Below, one piece after another: positions 7,216 to 17,800 of a DNA stretch of 19,073 nucleotides. Under the pieces are notes generated by a model that saw only the letters and a program-made list of their open reading frames with translations, searched no databases and was not told where the DNA came from. The DNA is from Stramenopiles sp. TOSAG23-6 (taxonomy: Eukaryota > Sar), in the NCBI GenBank assembly GCA_900128565.1, contig LT636056.1, forward strand, positions 1 to 19,073. The letters are read 5' to 3'. Both the position numbers and the translations under genes were made by a program. Position 1 is the first letter of the stretch. Each line of letters opens with the position of its first letter.

Positions 7216-7770
7216 ATGGGAGAAATGAATCTAGTTGTGAATCGAGAGAGAACGCTTCAAAGAAATCGAATTGGGATTAGAACATATGCTAAACGCCCTG
7301 ATATTACAGAGCACCATTCGTTTCTTATGGGTTGTGACACGTTTGGCTTATCTTCTTTACTCGGAATCCAAGCAGTAAACGAAAAGACAACACTCAAAGA
7401 ATTCCGCACAATTTTTGAAATCAATAAAGATAGAGGAATGAATCGCCGATCAACAATGTTTTGTGAGATATTGCAGCTCATGCAGTCTGTGTCAAATCCA
7501 TTTGAATATTCTGATAAAAAAAAGTATACAGAATATAAGTTTGGTGTTATTCCTGTAATATCACCAACATCCTTGGATATTCCATTTATCATTCCTCGAC
7601 GAGAAGAATCTTATATTACATGTATGCAACTTCCAGTGATACAGTCATATCCTACTTTGGTCATAGTGCCAATAACTCAAGTAAATCCATATACTGGACA
7701 AGTTGAAGGCTGGGAAGAACGCAACGAAAAAAATTATAATAATTTTGAATTTCCTCTAAAAGTAAAATGA
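7216..7770 (+). CDS. Hypothetical protein, 184 aa
   Basis: An intron-free frame with a clear AATAAA after its TGA stop. I do not recognise the family. The N-terminus is basic (RERTLQRNRIGIRTYAKR), the middle has a Lys/Tyr-rich segment (YSDKKKYTEYKF), and the C-terminal half is rich in beta-branched and Pro residues (FIIPRREE, VIQSYPTLVIVPITQVNP), suggesting a beta-rich fold. No signal peptide or membrane segment is evident. It diverges from the selenocysteine PDI across 224 bases and converges with the tail-anchored gene. The start is the first Met after the upstream stops; no alternative is clearly better. Confidence 0.6.
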   Translation: MGEMNLVVNRERTLQRNRIGIRTYAKRPDITEHHSFLMGCDTFGLSSLLGIQAVNEKTTLKEFRTIFEINKDRGMNRRSTMFCEILQLMQSVSNPFEYSDKKKYTEYKFGVIPVISPTSLDIPFIIPRREESYITCMQLPVIQSYPTLVIVPITQVNPYTGQVEGWEERNEKNYNNFEFPLKVK

Positions 7771-7785
7771 AAAATAGATTTTTAA

Positions 7786-7791
7786 AATAAA
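7786..7791 (+). terminator. AATAAA poly(A) signal of the 184-aa gene
   Basis: It lies 15 nt after the stop. The opposing gene has its own AATAAA on the minus strand at 7813-7808, so the two 3' ends overlap. Confidence 0.5.
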
Positions 7792-7867
7792 TTAGATTGT
7801 TACCCATTTTATTACTCAAGTTGTACAGTAGTAACTTCTTCTCTCATTTTGAAAAAGTAGAGGGGGT

Positions 7868-8610
7868 TCACTTTTCTTTTGGTTTAAAATAAAGGTAATA
7901 AAGAGCTATACCACCCCACATTAATAGAAGAAAAATAACAAGCGAGTTATATAAAAAATATGTCAAATTCGAAATTCGTTAGGTACGGAATTTGGTACGA
8001 AAAAAAAAATGAAATGTATGATGAAAACGTACATAATATACCAGAATTTAGACGTGAAGCCCCCAAAATATTTTCCCTTTGATTTTTTATTTCCTCGCTT
8101 CTTTGAAGGTTTTGAAGGGTTTACATCGACGGCCACAGAAATTGGATTTTCTACTTCATTCTTTTGATTATTTTCTTTTTTTGATCCTTTTGATTTTTTA
8201 CGGCGTCGTTTTTTCTTACGTCCTTTTTTGGGGACTTTTTCGATTTTTTCTGTCTTCTTTGAGTCTTTTGAGTCTTGTGGTAACGAAGTATGTTCTCCAT
8301 GTTGTGGACTGTCTGGAGCATGATCGTGACTGTTTCTGAGCCAAACTTCAGAAGAATCTAAACCAACAGCAATTTTGTTCTCTTTTATCCTGGTGCTTTC
8401 TGCAACATCAGGATTAACCACCTCGTGAGCTTCCACTGCTACTTTGTTTTTGTTGTCTTCAACTCGAACGTCACTCTTTTCTGTTGGTTCTGTGGTAGAT
8501 ATCGCTGATTTTGCAACTGGAGTAGCACTTTCCTCTTGTACGGGCATAGTTGATTCTAAAGTGTCTGAATTATCTTTACGGCGGGAAAACGCTCTCTTCA
8601 GCTTTTTCAT
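7868..8610 (-). CDS. Lysine-rich, probably tail-anchored membrane protein (2 exons)
   Basis: Exon 1 (8610-8033) gives about 192 residues: a basic start (MKKLKRAFSRRK), a long Ser/Thr/Glu-rich probably disordered stretch, a highly basic cluster (KKGRKKKRRRKKSKGSKK, about residues 126-143) and KFWYI at the border. After an introner, a second exon (from about 7949) in the frame giving NSLVIFLLLMWGGIALYYL, then YFKPKEK and a TGA stop, supplies one membrane helix with a short charged tail, typical of C-terminal anchoring. The total is about 219 aa. The acceptor needed for this frame is TA|T, not the AT used elsewhere; an AT border at 7949 would end in a shorter hydrophobic tail. No homolog is recognised. 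The basic cluster could bind nucleic acid or acidic lipids, or act as a nuclear signal. Confidence 0.6.
7950..8032 (-). mobile_element. Introner-like intron in the tail-anchored gene
   Basis: About 83 nt on the minus strand, from GTACGTTTTC through TACCAAATTCCGTACCTAACG to a T/A-rich end (CATATTTTTTATAT). It contains no AG. The 5' border is clear. The 3' border is uncertain by a few bases, because the frame that gives the membrane helix needs the cut one base before the AT that ends the run. Confidence 0.75.
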
Positions 8611-8803
8611 ACTAATTGTGTGCTATCCTTGGATACGAAAGGCCAATATCATATATTAATAACGGTCGAAAAAACAAGAAAAGAAAAAAAAAAACCGCCG
8701 GAACCATGGGTACCGGGTAACTACCTACATGTCAACTGAAACGAGTAACTGTAAATCAATTTTTCCTTTTTAGTCATTCACAACTACACCCTGGAAACAG
8801 GCA
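8611..8803. promoter_or_regulatory. Divergent promoter region of the tail-anchored and giant genes
   Basis: 193 bases between two start codons. Two short upstream ATGs precede the giant gene (ATG GGT ACC GGG TAA at 8706, and a 14-codon frame beginning ATG TCA ACT near 8728). A pyrimidine-rich run ends in TAG at 8771-8773 and looks like a conventional splice acceptor, so a 5' UTR intron is possible. Confidence 0.4.
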
Positions 8804-11800
8804 ATGTCGTCCCCAGGGCATGGGAAATTGTCTCATGGCCCCCGTATACTTAAACGGGGTCATGCTGCTCGATTTTCTCCAAAGATTCGTCGTGAAGTAG
8901 TTGACTTGAAGCAGCAGTTCAAACAGCAACGGCAGCAAGCCGTAAGCTCTGCAGTAATTACATCGACAAAAAATATTTCAGCTGGTCCTCAAATTAGACA
9001 TAGGGAAAAGAATAATAGAACTCATACATCAAACCATAGTCCCCAACATAGTATACTAATGGCTGCAATTCGTGGTCTCCGTGCTAAAAAAGTCAAATTA
9101 GATCAAAGAGATCCTAAAGTGATAAGAGCAGGTGACGCAGTAAGAGCCGCATTTCGTAATTCGGAACTCTGGTATGACGGTGTCATTACAAAGGTAAATG
9201 ATGACCATACGTATAATGTTCGATATGATGATGGTGCAAAGGAACTAAATAAACCTCGAAAATTCGTTAAAAAACTTCGTGTACAAAACCCTATAGATCC
9301 AATAGAAGATATACAGCAGTACAACAATAATTCTCTAGAAAAAAAACAACGTGAAATGCTACAAAAAAATAAAAAGAGACGAAACACAAGAAAAATAGAT
9401 CATAGTCAAATAGAAAGTAAGATTGATCCAGCAGGTACTAGTAGTAGTAGTGATTATGAAGGTGATATTTCTACTCCATCGCGTGCGAGAAGCCGATCAA
9501 AAACTAGGCATCCGCGTACTAATAGAAGTCATTCAAGAGAGTCAAAAAAGAGTGAAAATATTGATATACGTCCGGGGTCTACTCCTAGTAATACAAATGT
9601 TTGTAGATATGATAAATATGGGCCTCCTAGTCGAATGGCTGGGAAAAACGAGGTGGATCAAAAACGGAACGTACCAAAACGAACAACATCGTCAAAAATA
9701 GATATAGTTAGTAGAAAAGTTTGGGGGGATACTAGTCTCAATACAAATGAAAATGAATACATTGCAGAAGAAAAAATTGTTATTGGACCTTCTAGTTCAT
9801 TTCGTTCAAAAGAAAGTACCTTTGTACCATACTCTAGATCGGAATTGATAAAACTTCGAAGTAAAGCCTTAGATTTACATAAAAAAGCATCAAGTAGCAC
9901 AAAGAGTAATCAACTTGATCTACCGATTGATTTAGCATTTTGTAGATTATCTTGGAAACCTCAAGAAATACTACATCTATCGAAATGGCGCGAAGTTGCG
10001 ACAGATGCAGCATTACATAGAATATTACGGGCATATCCCAAGTCACCTCTCGGTTGTGGTCCCTCGGAGCTTTTTCTTTCAAATTGTGAGCATCTTTCTT
10101 ATAGGACAGTCGAAACAATAGCCACAAATTTATATGCATCTCCACCTTTATCAGAAGAACTTACTTGGGGTCCAAACAAAAGGAATCCTTGGGAACCATA
10201 CACTTCGACTTATTCAGGTTTGAGGACCATCCATGCCCAAAATTGTCATTCTATTCGTTTTAGATCTAAATTAAAAAATATAGGTTTAGGTGCAGCTCAA
10301 AAACAGCGGCGTTATAAAGGAGAAGAGTATTCTCAGAAAGCTACACGGATATTGGGTTCTGGATTATGTCGTGTTCAATTTTTGGACCTCAGTGGTAATA
10401 TTAAACTACTTGACTCTGATATACAAGTAGTTTCTGAGACAATGCCGATGTTGAAGTATTTGTCTGTGGCCGGTTGTAAGAGCATAGGAGATCGATCAGC
10501 GAAATTCATTGTTGCTGGTTGTCCACGTTTAAAAGCAATAGATTTTTCTGGATGTAATAACTACAATGATGGTCACGGATTAACAGATGTTGGACTTAAA
10601 TTTCTTGTAGGAGATCATGTTAATAGCGGTTTGCCTTTGACTGTTCTTAGAATTGCTGATTGTTTTGAAATATCTGATATTGGGTTTCAAGCAATTGCTG
10701 GTAGTAAAAGTGCTGGTAACACATTGAGAACGTTAGATGTAAGCGGGTGTAAACGCATAGGAGATCAAGGTGCAAGGCATCTAGTAGAGACGCCACTGTT
10801 CCGCGGGGGTCTCATGAAACGCGCAAAAGGTCTACAGGCTTTAACATCACTAGATATATCATTTCTATCAGAAATGACAGGGCTTGCTGTTGCATGGATT
10901 TGCGCTGGATGTCCGCAACTTCAACGAGTTACAATGATAGAACTTTCAGCATTAGATGATAATGGGTGTGATTCTATTGGGTCACTTCGTGCGCTCTCGG
11001 GCATTTCATTATGTAGGTGCTCGTCGGTGACGGATGCGGGTGTAGTTGGGATGGCAAATATAGTTCGCAATCGATGTGAAGTAGAAAGAAAAACACCGTA
11101 TGTACAGGAAATTAATATTAGCGGGTGTAAGGCACTTGGCGATGCCTCAGTTGCAGCCCTAGGTGCCGCATTTGGAAAAAGTTTACTGTGGGCTGATATC
11201 TCTGAACTTCATGGATTAGAAGGACCTGGACTTGCAGCATTTATTAAGAAGTCGTCAAATCTTTTACACCTTTCATTACGGCGGTGTTATAAAGTTGAAA
11301 CCAGAGCTCTCAAATATATTGGTAGAGAGTGTCGTCGTCTAATATATCTAGATATTTCACACTGTATTGGAGTTACAGATGATACTATAATCAGTTTACA
11401 TAATTTGAAACATTTGCGCGTATTAGATCTCACAATGTGTACAAAACTAACGGATTCAGGTGTCGGGTATGTCCCGAATGATGGTCTTAAACAACTCTTT
11501 CTCGATGGAATTAGTTTATTAACTGATGCTGGTATTACTACTATTGCAGAGAAATGTCATAACTTACGTGTGCTGCATTGTGTTGGTTGTAAACTTATTA
11601 CGCCTGTCTCCCCAGTCATTCTTTTCAAGGAATGTAAAAAGTTACGAGAGTTAAATGTCCTTGGTTGCCCAAATATTCGACCTTCCCTAATAGCATCACT
11701 TGCGGCACTACGACCACGGACAGCAAGTATAAATGAACCAGACAAAAAACTAGACCTTAGTACTATAGATCACCGATCTTTCTTGCCGCGACTTTCGCCA

Positions 11801-14800
11801 GCTGTTTTGCGTCATAGATCTTCTACTGATGCAGCTGAAGAGGCGTATCAAAGAGATTTATCTGCAGATGCTGTTTGTGGTTTAATCGGAGTTCATGGTG
11901 GTGACCTTGGAGATGGTTTGGATGATAATTTTTCTGAAGGTAGTTCTGGTAATAACAGTGCTTTAATTCGCATACTCTCTGGTGAAACTGGAAGTAAACA
12001 CCGTCAGCCACATCGAAGAAGATTTGCTGAACCAACATCTCTCCGTGGAGGATTCCGTGGTGTTCGGCCTGTCAAGAATTCTATAGGCTTACTCCAACAA
12101 GATCAATGTATGAGTGACATCTCCAGACAGAGGAAAGCTGTGAATCTAATGCAAAGTACGGTGCGTGCATTTACAGCTCGTTTGAGATTCCGTAAATTAA
12201 TTAAAGGTGTACGACAGAAAAAGTGGGATGCAGCGCAACTTGTTCAAGCAAGATGGCGAGGTCGAGGTACTCGTTCAATATTTCAGTTGTGGGCTCTGCA
12301 TAAGCAACATGCTGCAAATATTATGCAGAAAGTAGTACTTCGAAGATTAACTCGTCGTCGTTGCTGGATGTTGAAACGATTTGCAGTAAAATGGTGGCGT
12401 TTAGAAGCTCGTGAACTTCATCGAAATGCTATTCAGCTTCGATATGTAATGCATGGCTGGTTTGCATATTCGCACATGCGTTATCTATTAGAAAAAAATC
12501 ACAAAAAAATAGGTATGAAAGGTTTACGTTTATGTGTTGAATGGAATAAGCACGATCGTCGATCAGCTGCTGATGCATTTATGGGTGCCGTAGACACTGA
12601 AACGTTTAACAGTAGTAGCTCTATCCGATGGCTTCGCAAAGGTGATCGATATTATGCTACTTGTTTGAAGAGACGCATGATGCGAGGTTGGTGGTTGGGT
12701 GTAATGCAAGCGCGGCTACTCAAACGAAAAGCCAAAACATTTTACCTTAAAATGTTTGCATCAGGAGTTACTTTGGTATTACTATCTTGGAGGGGGTATG
12801 CTGAAAAGAGGTTAGAACAAAAGGCTCGTTACCAAGAGGCCGATAAATTCGCTAGGATAAAGAAAATTCGAAGATCAGTTCAAACGTGGCACAGAATTGC
12901 ATCAGTGCGTGCGGAACAGGGTCGACGACTTCGTAAAGCTGTGATGTTCATGACAAATGGTCTTCTTGTGAGATCATGGATGAACTGGAATTATATGGTG
13001 AAAGAACGCAAAGCAATGCGGCGCGCCGCTGCTCATTTGTTGAATCGAAGACTGTCGCAAGTATGGTGTCGTTGGGGAATGTTTGTACAAATTCAGTTAG
13101 AAGAGAAAAGAAAGATGGCAAAAGCTTTGCGATGGATGAAGCACGGTGCAAAGATGAAGTTCTTTCATTTATGGAAAGATTGGTTAAAACGAAGAAAGGA
13201 TCTTGTAAGGCGTACTATTGCTCGAATGCTTTTTAAATATCTTGCTGGTGGGTTCTTTCAATGGATGGACTGGTATAATGAACATAAACGCCGTGGGTTG
13301 ATTGCTGCTCGGGTCCAGGCTTTATGGAGGGGGCGCATGGCGCGTGATGGGTATGATGACTATAGAATAGATATGAATTGGGCGACTACAAAAATACAGA
13401 CATTTTACAGGGGTAATTTGGGTAAGAAACGAGCTTGGAAGCAGGCTCGTATGAATCGCATAAAAGAGTATATGGAAATTAATGAACCAGAGATGGCTTT
13501 AATGGCTTTGGAAGAAGAGCAAGGAATTTTATTCCGTGCCATGTTCAAAGTAGCTCGTGCTTTTCAGCGGATTTTTCGTGGTGAAAAGGGAAGGCTAATG
13601 GCACAATTACAAAAGCGGGTAAGGAATAAGAGCGAACAATTAAAAAGGGCAGTAAGGAAACAACAGATTTTAGAAGAGGTCGAAGAAAAGCAAGCAGAGC
13701 GCGAAAAGACCAGAGAACTTGAATATGATGCAGCAGTGAAACTACAAGTTTGTTGGAAAAGAAAGATTGCCACTAGATATTTAGAAATGCTCAGAAAAAA
13801 AGCTCGTGAGAAAGGCGCAACAATTAAAGCACAGCAAATGTATCGCTGTCGTCTCGGCAAAAGAGCTGCAGGAAAGCGTCGTCGTTTACTTGAACAAAGA
13901 AGTCACATGCGTGAGCGTCGCGCAGAAGCGGGCAAAGTGTATCGTTTCTTCCGCTACATGCATCGACGACAGCAGTTAAAAGTTCTTACAAAACTTGCGT
14001 ACATGGGAATGTGGCCCGATTCTTATCATTTCAAAATATCTCAGCACAAAAAAGAAATAATGATTGATGCTGCTCGGTTCTTTAGGCATATGAAATGTGT
14101 GAGTGCTGACATTGCTGATTTTATTAGGCAGCAGTATTGGGCTTGGCAGCACGGTGTGCAGCCGGGAGATGCAAATGTCCTTCAAAGAACTCGTCGCTCA
14201 CAATATCCACAAATATGTCCTGGAATGGCAGTTCGTATCATTGATAGGTCTTCTCGATTATGTGGCGAAGAAGGATATGTCCTTAACATTTTACGTAAAG
14301 GTACACCAAATGCAGCTGCTGAAGTTGTTATGGATAAAGACGATCGCATAATTGTTCAAAACCTTCGATACGACTTCACAAAATCTATCAAAAATAGACC
14401 AACTTTGGACCAAGTCCCAAAGCTGGAATTCGAAACCATACCATACGCACGAGTTGTAAATAGTCGTGCTGAGTTATTTGCGCTTGCAGAAGACTCGCGT
14501 ATTCGAAACGAGCAGAATCGCGCCAATACATTGTTAGCTAAAATTATACGTGGTAGAAATGCTCGAAAGAGGCATAAGATGTTATATGCAGAGTGGATGG
14601 TAGAGATTGAAGAAAGGCGGGAAGAAGTATTTCGTATATTGTCGAAATTGAACTTAGCAAACATGACCATTGGTAGACTACTTGTGCGATTAAAACTTGT
14701 ACGCCCTCGAGAATTACCACCACAGTTACCTGAAATTGATATCATTGATCGCATCTTAGGAGGGGGTAAAGACGCCGTTGCAGCTTTCCGAGCTCACCGC

Positions 14801-17800
14801 GCAGTTATGGCCGAACTCTCTTCAATCCGTGCACAACAATGGGAAGTCTATAAAAGAGATTTAAAATTGAACAGGGATAGCCCTGAAGAGGACGAGGAAT
14901 TGCCATGGAGATCACGAACATCGATTAATATGACGTATAGAAAAATGAAGTTAAAATTTCGAAAGAATGTTACTTGGAAGTTGGCATCTAAAATTAAGCA
15001 CAGGGCTAATTTGATAGATTTATACGATGAATTACCTGAAGGTGGTAATCACACTGATAAATATGAAAAACGACTTAGACATCTTGCAAATTCAATTGCT
15101 GGCCGCCAATGGTACTGGAATGAAGACCAAATGGCATCATGGGTTGGAAATTATCGCATGGATCAGTTGGCCAATTCACCCCATGTCCCTCATCACCTTC
15201 ACTATCCAGGTGCTGCAGGTATGATGGTTGTCAATGGTGCTTGGAAGGATGGAAAACCACATGGTCCTGGCACAGCATGGTTGCCTGCTGGAGTAGGTAA
15301 AGAATTTCACCAACTTTCTAAAAAGGATACTGATAATCCTTTACGATGGATAAAATATCAAGAAATTGATGGATATTTTGAAAACGGAAGTATACCAAGT
15401 GGTTCAGATGTTCAGATTTTGTATCGCAATCGGAGTATTTATGAAGGACCATACGTTGAATTTGGCCAAGATCCTAGTCCATCTCATTGGGGTAAATGGT
15501 CTTCAAAATTTGGTGAAGCTGAGAGATACGACGACAAGAATACATTAATATGGGAAGGTAGACTTGTTGACAATCATTTCAATGAGTATTGTATTAATGG
15601 GTGGATAAAAGGAACATGGATTACACGCAAACTGAGGCGCCGTAAACACCTGAAGAAGGCTCCATGGAAAACTGAAACATATGAAGGTTTTTATGTGAAT
15701 AGCAAAAAGCATGGATATGGTGTAATGAAATATAAAAATAAGAAAGGTGAGTATTCTGGTGAATGGCGTTGTGATAAACGACATGGTCATGGGTCGTTCC
15801 GTGACAAAAAAGGCAGTGTATATATTGGTGAATGGTTCAATGGTAAGAAACATGGTTGGGGAGTCGAATCAATCATTGAACCTAGAGAACAGTACGAAGG
15901 GAATTTTTGTGATGGTTTGAGAGATGGCAATGGTACACTGGTACTAGCAAATAGTGATAAATATGTTGGAGAATTCCAGGGAGGCATTCGACATGGCAAA
16001 GGAGTAGTATTTTATGCCAATGGCAATCGATATGAAGGTCCATATGTACAAGGTATTCGCCATGGCGACGGAATTCTAACTTTCAAAGATGCTGGTGAAC
16101 GATACGAAGGACCATTTGTTAATGATTTAATGCACGGAAAAGGTATTTTCGTTAAAACAAGATCTGCCGGATACCACCAGAAGCGCAGAGGTATTTGGAA
16201 GCGGGGTAATCACGTACGTTGGACAGGTTGGTGTGTGTCTAAATTTGCAACTGATGCTTTCCTTTCGCAGTTTGGAGTACCTTGTGAAGATGATCCAAAA
16301 CCTTATAAAGACCCCGATTGGGTAAAACGGATGGCCGAAAAGTCAGCAAAGGAGGCAGCAGAAAAAGAGAAGAAAGCAAAGGAGGATGCAGAAAATGCAA
16401 TTAAACAAAAACGCCAAGAAGCCAAGAAAGCAAAAGCCGCAGCTCGAAGGGCCAAGGGTGGAAAGGGTGGTGTTAAGGGCAAAGCAGCAAAACAAAAGGA
16501 GTTAGACGATATAGCTGAAAAGGAACGCTTGCGTAAAGAAGAAATAAGAAAACGCAAAATGGCAAGGGAAGAACAAGAAAGTGACGTGGAAGAAGAATGG
16601 GAACCACCAGGTGGTTGGGATGTCACAACATTTGATGGTGTGTATGCTGCCATAGTAGCTGAGAAATTACCAGCACTACCTGACGGGGTCGACCCTGATA
16701 ACTTTGTGGTGAAACGAGTAGTTGATCGAATTATGGGTAAAGTTGGACCTGCATCTGGAGATCAGATGCTGAAACGCGCAAGAGAATCTTTAGCAAAACT
16801 TACACCTCTATTGAAAGCAGAAATAGAAAAGGAAAAAGCAGTCCAGGAAAATTTAGATACTGTTCAAGAAGAAGCTGAAGAGCAAACTGTAATGCGCGAT
16901 GATCAACGCCAAACAATGAAGGATTGCGAAGACGAATTATTAGCTACAACTACGAAACTTGAACTATTTTGGGAAGAAGACGTGCATAAAATACGACATA
17001 AATATAATAGATCTCTTGGACCTTTAAAACTAGTCAAACAACGAGAATGGCATCATTTGAAGACCATGAAAGATCGTCCAAAGGTAATTGAACAAGTAAT
17101 GGAATCAGCATGTTTAATGCTTGGACTTGAACCACGTTGGAGATTAGCAGAGGAATTATGCAACAGTTCAGCGGCAAACCAAACACGAGGCGTAGCTGAT
17201 TCTTTCTTGAATGATTATGATTGTAAGTTGGTTTGGATGATAACTTCGGGACAATGGAATGTTTATGATATTGCCGAGAACCATGAACTTTTTGAAAAAT
17301 TACAGGAGTATTTTTACAACCCAGTACTAAAGGCTAATAATCCTGATATATTTGAAGTCTCGATGCCAGCATCACGAGTTTGTATGTGGTTTCGTCGTGC
17401 ATTTCTGTACGCTCGCATGGCTAATCAGTGTAAGCATATTCACAAAGAGAAATTGAGACTTACAACTCAGCTAGGAGTAGAAAAAGATACAACAGAAGAC
17501 GAAGAAGAAATATTACTTGAAATAACAACTGATGTCTTAAAACTTACAAAAAAACGCGAAGATGTGAGAGACGATGTCAAAGAAATGCATATATTAGAGC
17601 GACGATTACTTCGAACCATCAAGAAAATTGAGGAAAGAATGACCGAACTTCAAGTGCAAAAGGCCGAAGAAAAACTTAATGCTAAGGGAGGTATTCGCGA
17701 GTCGCTTGAGAGCGGAGAAATCACCGAGTTTGATATATTGGGATACCTCAGAGATGAAAACTTCGTTATGCTTGGGGCTCTTGTCCAAGCTGGCATGTCG

